7,012 nt of DNA, taken from NCBI GenBank assembly GCA_027064845.1, contig JAMOPC010000457.1, positions 1-7,012 on the forward strand, given 5' to 3'. The translations under genes were made by a program, and so were the position numbers. The stretch comes from Desulfurococcales archaeon. Lineage in GTDB: Archaea > Thermoproteota > Thermoprotei_A > Sulfolobales > Desulfurococcaceae. How positions within the stretch are numbered: position 1 is the stretch's first letter; each line of letters begins with the position of its first letter. Shown here piece after piece: positions 6,047 through 7,012 of the stretch. A model generated the notes under the pieces. The model was given only the letters and a program-made list of their open reading frames with translations, made no database searches and had not been told where the DNA came from.

Positions 6047-6397
6047 ATGACCCCACCCAAAAACACGTATGTAGACATTAATATAAAAACACGGAACTTG
6101 AAAAACCTGCTCAAGAAAATAAAACCGTGGACTGAGGAAAATAAATTCATTTATAAATTAAAGGAAAAGAACAACCTTGTAAAACTAATAGTTATCGGTA
6201 AACAGAGAATCGTAGAATTATATAAGGTAAAGAAAGATAAGCTAAGCGATCTCACGTATAAACAGAAGGAGCTAATAGTCGAGCATGCTAGTAGAAAAGT
6301 ACTCCATATATACTGGGATGGAGAATACTATAGATTAAAATTACTCCCGAACCCCTTAACAATCAAAATAGTAGTGGATAGAACAAATGATCCATGA
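6047..6397 (+). CDS. protein of unknown function, 116 residues, basic
   Basis: I do not recognise this family. From the ATG at 6047 it is lysine-rich, with no signal peptide, membrane helix or cysteine. The first 45 residues are mostly charged and helical in pattern (NLKNLLKKIKPW, KLKEKNNL). Alternating strands follow (LVKLIVIGKQRIVELYKV, KVLHIYWDGEYYRLKLL, LTIKIVV), so a small alpha/beta or barrel fold is likely. The good ribosome-binding site, the length, and the HIT gene's own Shine-Dalgarno site starting one base after its stop argue that it is real. Its 5' end abuts the prepilin peptidase gene head to head with one base between the start codons, and it likely shares a transcript with the HIT gene downstream. 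It could instead be a lineage-specific protein; nothing in the sequence gives a function. Confidence 0.65.
   Translation: MTPPKNTYVDINIKTRNLKNLLKKIKPWTEENKFIYKLKEKNNLVKLIVIGKQRIVELYKVKKDKLSDLTYKQKELIVEHASRKVLHIYWDGEYYRLKLLPNPLTIKIVVDRTNDP
6054..6058 (-). promoter_or_regulatory. Shine-Dalgarno site of the prepilin peptidase, inside the 116-residue gene
   Basis: GGGTG on the minus strand, with GGTG eight bases before the ATG at 6045. It sits within codons 3-4 of the oppositely oriented gene and fixes the peptidase start. Confidence 0.6.
6081..6088 (-). promoter_or_regulatory. possible TATA box of the prepilin peptidase, inside the 116-residue gene
   Basis: TTTTATAT on the minus strand, centred near 6084, predicts a start near 6058. 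The leader would be very short, with the Shine-Dalgarno site at its extreme 5' end. Confidence 0.4.
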
Positions 6398-6398
6398 T

Positions 6399-6403
6399 GG
6401 TGA
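6399..6403 (+). promoter_or_regulatory. Shine-Dalgarno site of the HIT gene
   Basis: GGTGA, with GGTG five bases before the ATG at 6408. It favours that start over the in-frame ATG at 6387, which would overlap the upstream gene and add seven residues not typical of the family. Confidence 0.6.
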
Positions 6404-6407
6404 TTTA

Positions 6408-6920
6408 ATGTTTAAAATACTTTGGAACCCTTGGAGATACGAATACATAAAAACAACCACTAAACCCAACAAAACATGTATATTCTGCGAACTAGTAAAG
6501 CGGAAAGACGAAGAAGCATATATTCTCCACAGGGGCAAGTACTCATATGTTGTACTAAACGCTTATCCCTACAACAGTGGGCACCTAATGATTGTCCCAT
6601 ATAAACATGTAGGTACAATTGAAGAACTAGACCAAGAAACAATTATTGAAATGATGAATTTCGTTAAGAAATCCATAAGGGTGCTCAGAGAAGCCTTTAC
6701 ACCAGACGGGTTCAATATAGGCATAAATATTGGAAGAGCAGCTGGTGCAGGCATCCCAGGACACGTACACATACATGTTGTTCCGAGATGGGTAGGAGAC
6801 TCTAATTTCATGGCAATAATAGCATCAACAAAAACGCTCCCAATAAGCCTAGATGAGACATACACGATATTAAGGGAGAAATGGAAACAAATTAATGGTG
6901 AAGAAGCCCTCGATCACTGA
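6408..6920 (+). CDS. HIT-family nucleotide hydrolase/phosphorylase (Ap4A-type)
   Basis: This protein has 170 residues from the ATG at 6408. The active-site HIT motif HVHIHVVP (119-126) carries the nucleophilic middle His121/His123 pattern. The N-terminus ILWNPWRYEYI is typical of the branch related to Ap4A phosphorylase and Fhit-like enzymes. Cys24 and Cys27 (CIFC) form half of the zinc site found in that branch. The substrate-binding strand LNAYPYNSGHLMIVPYKH (50-67) and the loop NIGRAAGAGIPGH are intact. Family members hydrolyse or phosphorolyse dinucleoside polyphosphates or remove AMP from adenylylated molecules; the exact substrate cannot be read here. It starts ten bases after the preceding gene and is probably cotranscribed with it. 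Its last seven codons and TGA stop lie inside a candidate C/D sRNA, which may constrain the C-terminal tail (GEEALDH). Confidence 0.92.
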   Translation: MFKILWNPWRYEYIKTTTKPNKTCIFCELVKRKDEEAYILHRGKYSYVVLNAYPYNSGHLMIVPYKHVGTIEELDQETIIEMMNFVKKSIRVLREAFTPDGFNIGINIGRAAGAGIPGHVHIHVVPRWVGDSNFMAIIASTKTLPISLDETYTILREKWKQINGEEALDH

Positions 6921-6947
6921 TTAGTGATGAAGGCAGGGTTTGACTGA
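6895..6947 (+). ncRNA. candidate C/D-box sRNA overlapping the 3' end of the HIT gene
   Basis: A full C-D'-C'-D layout fits in 53 bases: box C ATGGTGA (6895-6901, one mismatch to RTGATGA), guide 6902-6916, box D' CTGA (6917-6920), a three-base spacer, a perfect box C' GTGATGA (6924-6930), a 13-base guide, and box D CTGA (6944-6947). These guide and spacer lengths match archaeal methylation-guide RNAs. The HIT stop codon is the TGA of box D'. Predicted targets would contain the complements of the guides, centred on UCGAGGGCUUC (D') and UCAAACCCUGCC (D). I could not place either in rRNA or tRNA from memory. The imperfect box C and a terminal stem of only two pairs lower confidence. Confidence 0.55.
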
Positions 6948-6951
6948 TACT

Positions 6952-6966
6952 CCTTGCTCGACAAGG
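6952..6966 (+). other. small hairpin before the last gene
   Basis: CCTTG (6952-6956) pairs with CAAGG (6962-6966) around a five-base loop. It begins five bases after box D of the sRNA, and its 3' arm overlaps the first two G residues of the next ribosome-binding site. It might mark the sRNA 3' end or dampen translation, but five base pairs is weak evidence. Confidence 0.3.
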
Positions 6967-6970
6967 GTGG
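6965..6970 (+). promoter_or_regulatory. Shine-Dalgarno site of the last, truncated gene
   Basis: GGGTGG, with GGTG five bases before the ATG at 6975. This is the same spacing as the HIT gene uses. Confidence 0.5.
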
Positions 6971-6974
6971 AAAC

Positions 6975-7012
6975 ATGCTTAGCAAGACACACTTCAAAAT
7001 ACTTGAATCATA
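6975..7012 (+). CDS. start of a protein gene, cut off by the window end
   Basis: The ATG at 6975 opens a frame beginning MLSKTHFKILES with no stop before the window edge. It is supported by a well-placed GGTG site and by lying in the same direction 54 bases after the HIT stop. Twelve codons are too few to name a function. Confidence 0.5.
   Translation, partial: MLSKTHFKILES

Noticed and set aside
6046..6150. Longer peptidase start at 6150
   Set aside because: It would add 35 residues across the divergent gene and its own probable promoter, and the GGTG before 6045 supports the shorter form.
6648..6700. ATGATGA inside the HIT gene as a box C
   Set aside because: No CTGA lies within a normal guide-RNA length; it is ordinary coding sequence.
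6569..6865. Minus-strand open frame opposite the HIT gene
   Set aside because: It lies antisense to the HIT motif, with no start signal.
6921..7012. tRNA or other structured RNA at the right end
   Set aside because: No cloverleaf or T-loop pattern on either strand; the region is explained by the sRNA candidate, a small hairpin and a gene start.
1..7012. CRISPR array, insertion sequence, phage or toxin-antitoxin module
   Set aside because: No regularly spaced repeats, transposase or integrase motifs, or paired small toxin/antitoxin genes were seen.

Overview
The window looks like chromosomal DNA from a hyperthermophilic crenarchaeon, most likely a Staphylothermus-type member of the Desulfurococcaceae. 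The evidence is low GC (about one third by eye), AGA/ATA/CTA-rich codon use, GGTG Shine-Dalgarno sites, a BRE/TATA promoter, an archaeal RadA recombinase, an archaeal two-domain ThrRS and an archaeal prepilin peptidase. The genus is an inference from overall resemblance. I see no insertion sequence, CRISPR array, tRNA, rRNA or phage gene.

Left half, minus strand, read from 4087 down to 1. A 144-residue protein with SecB-like features (TTG start) is followed by thrS (TTG start), an ASCH-domain protein with a C-terminal helical/winged-helix-like extension, and a 54-residue zinc-ribbon protein (GTG start, overlapping the previous stop by four bases). Next come a C/D-box sRNA whose box C contains the zinc-ribbon stop codon, and an endonuclease IV family protein that runs off the window. 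The spacing suggests one or two transcripts mixing tRNA charging, RNA-binding-type proteins and DNA repair.

Centre. At 4088-4225 the SecB-like gene and radA diverge from a short AT-rich region with a clear BRE/TATA element for radA. radA (plus strand) ends in an oligo-T tract and meets the end of a minus-strand type IV prepilin/pre-archaellin peptidase.

Right end. The peptidase and a plus-strand gene of unknown function (116 residues) start head to head with one base between their ATGs. Each gene's ribosome-binding site and likely TATA box lie inside the other gene. The unknown gene is followed by a HIT-family nucleotide hydrolase/transferase gene. Its last codons and stop codon lie inside a second C/D-box sRNA candidate. 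A small hairpin, a ribosome-binding site and the first 12 codons of another gene close the window.

The most notable content is not in the well-known genes. It is the two candidate methylation-guide RNAs built into the 3' ends of protein genes (one with a guide matching the 23S rRNA peptidyl-transferase region), the interlocked divergent gene starts near 6046, the SecB-like protein, and the ASCH plus zinc-ribbon pair behind thrS.
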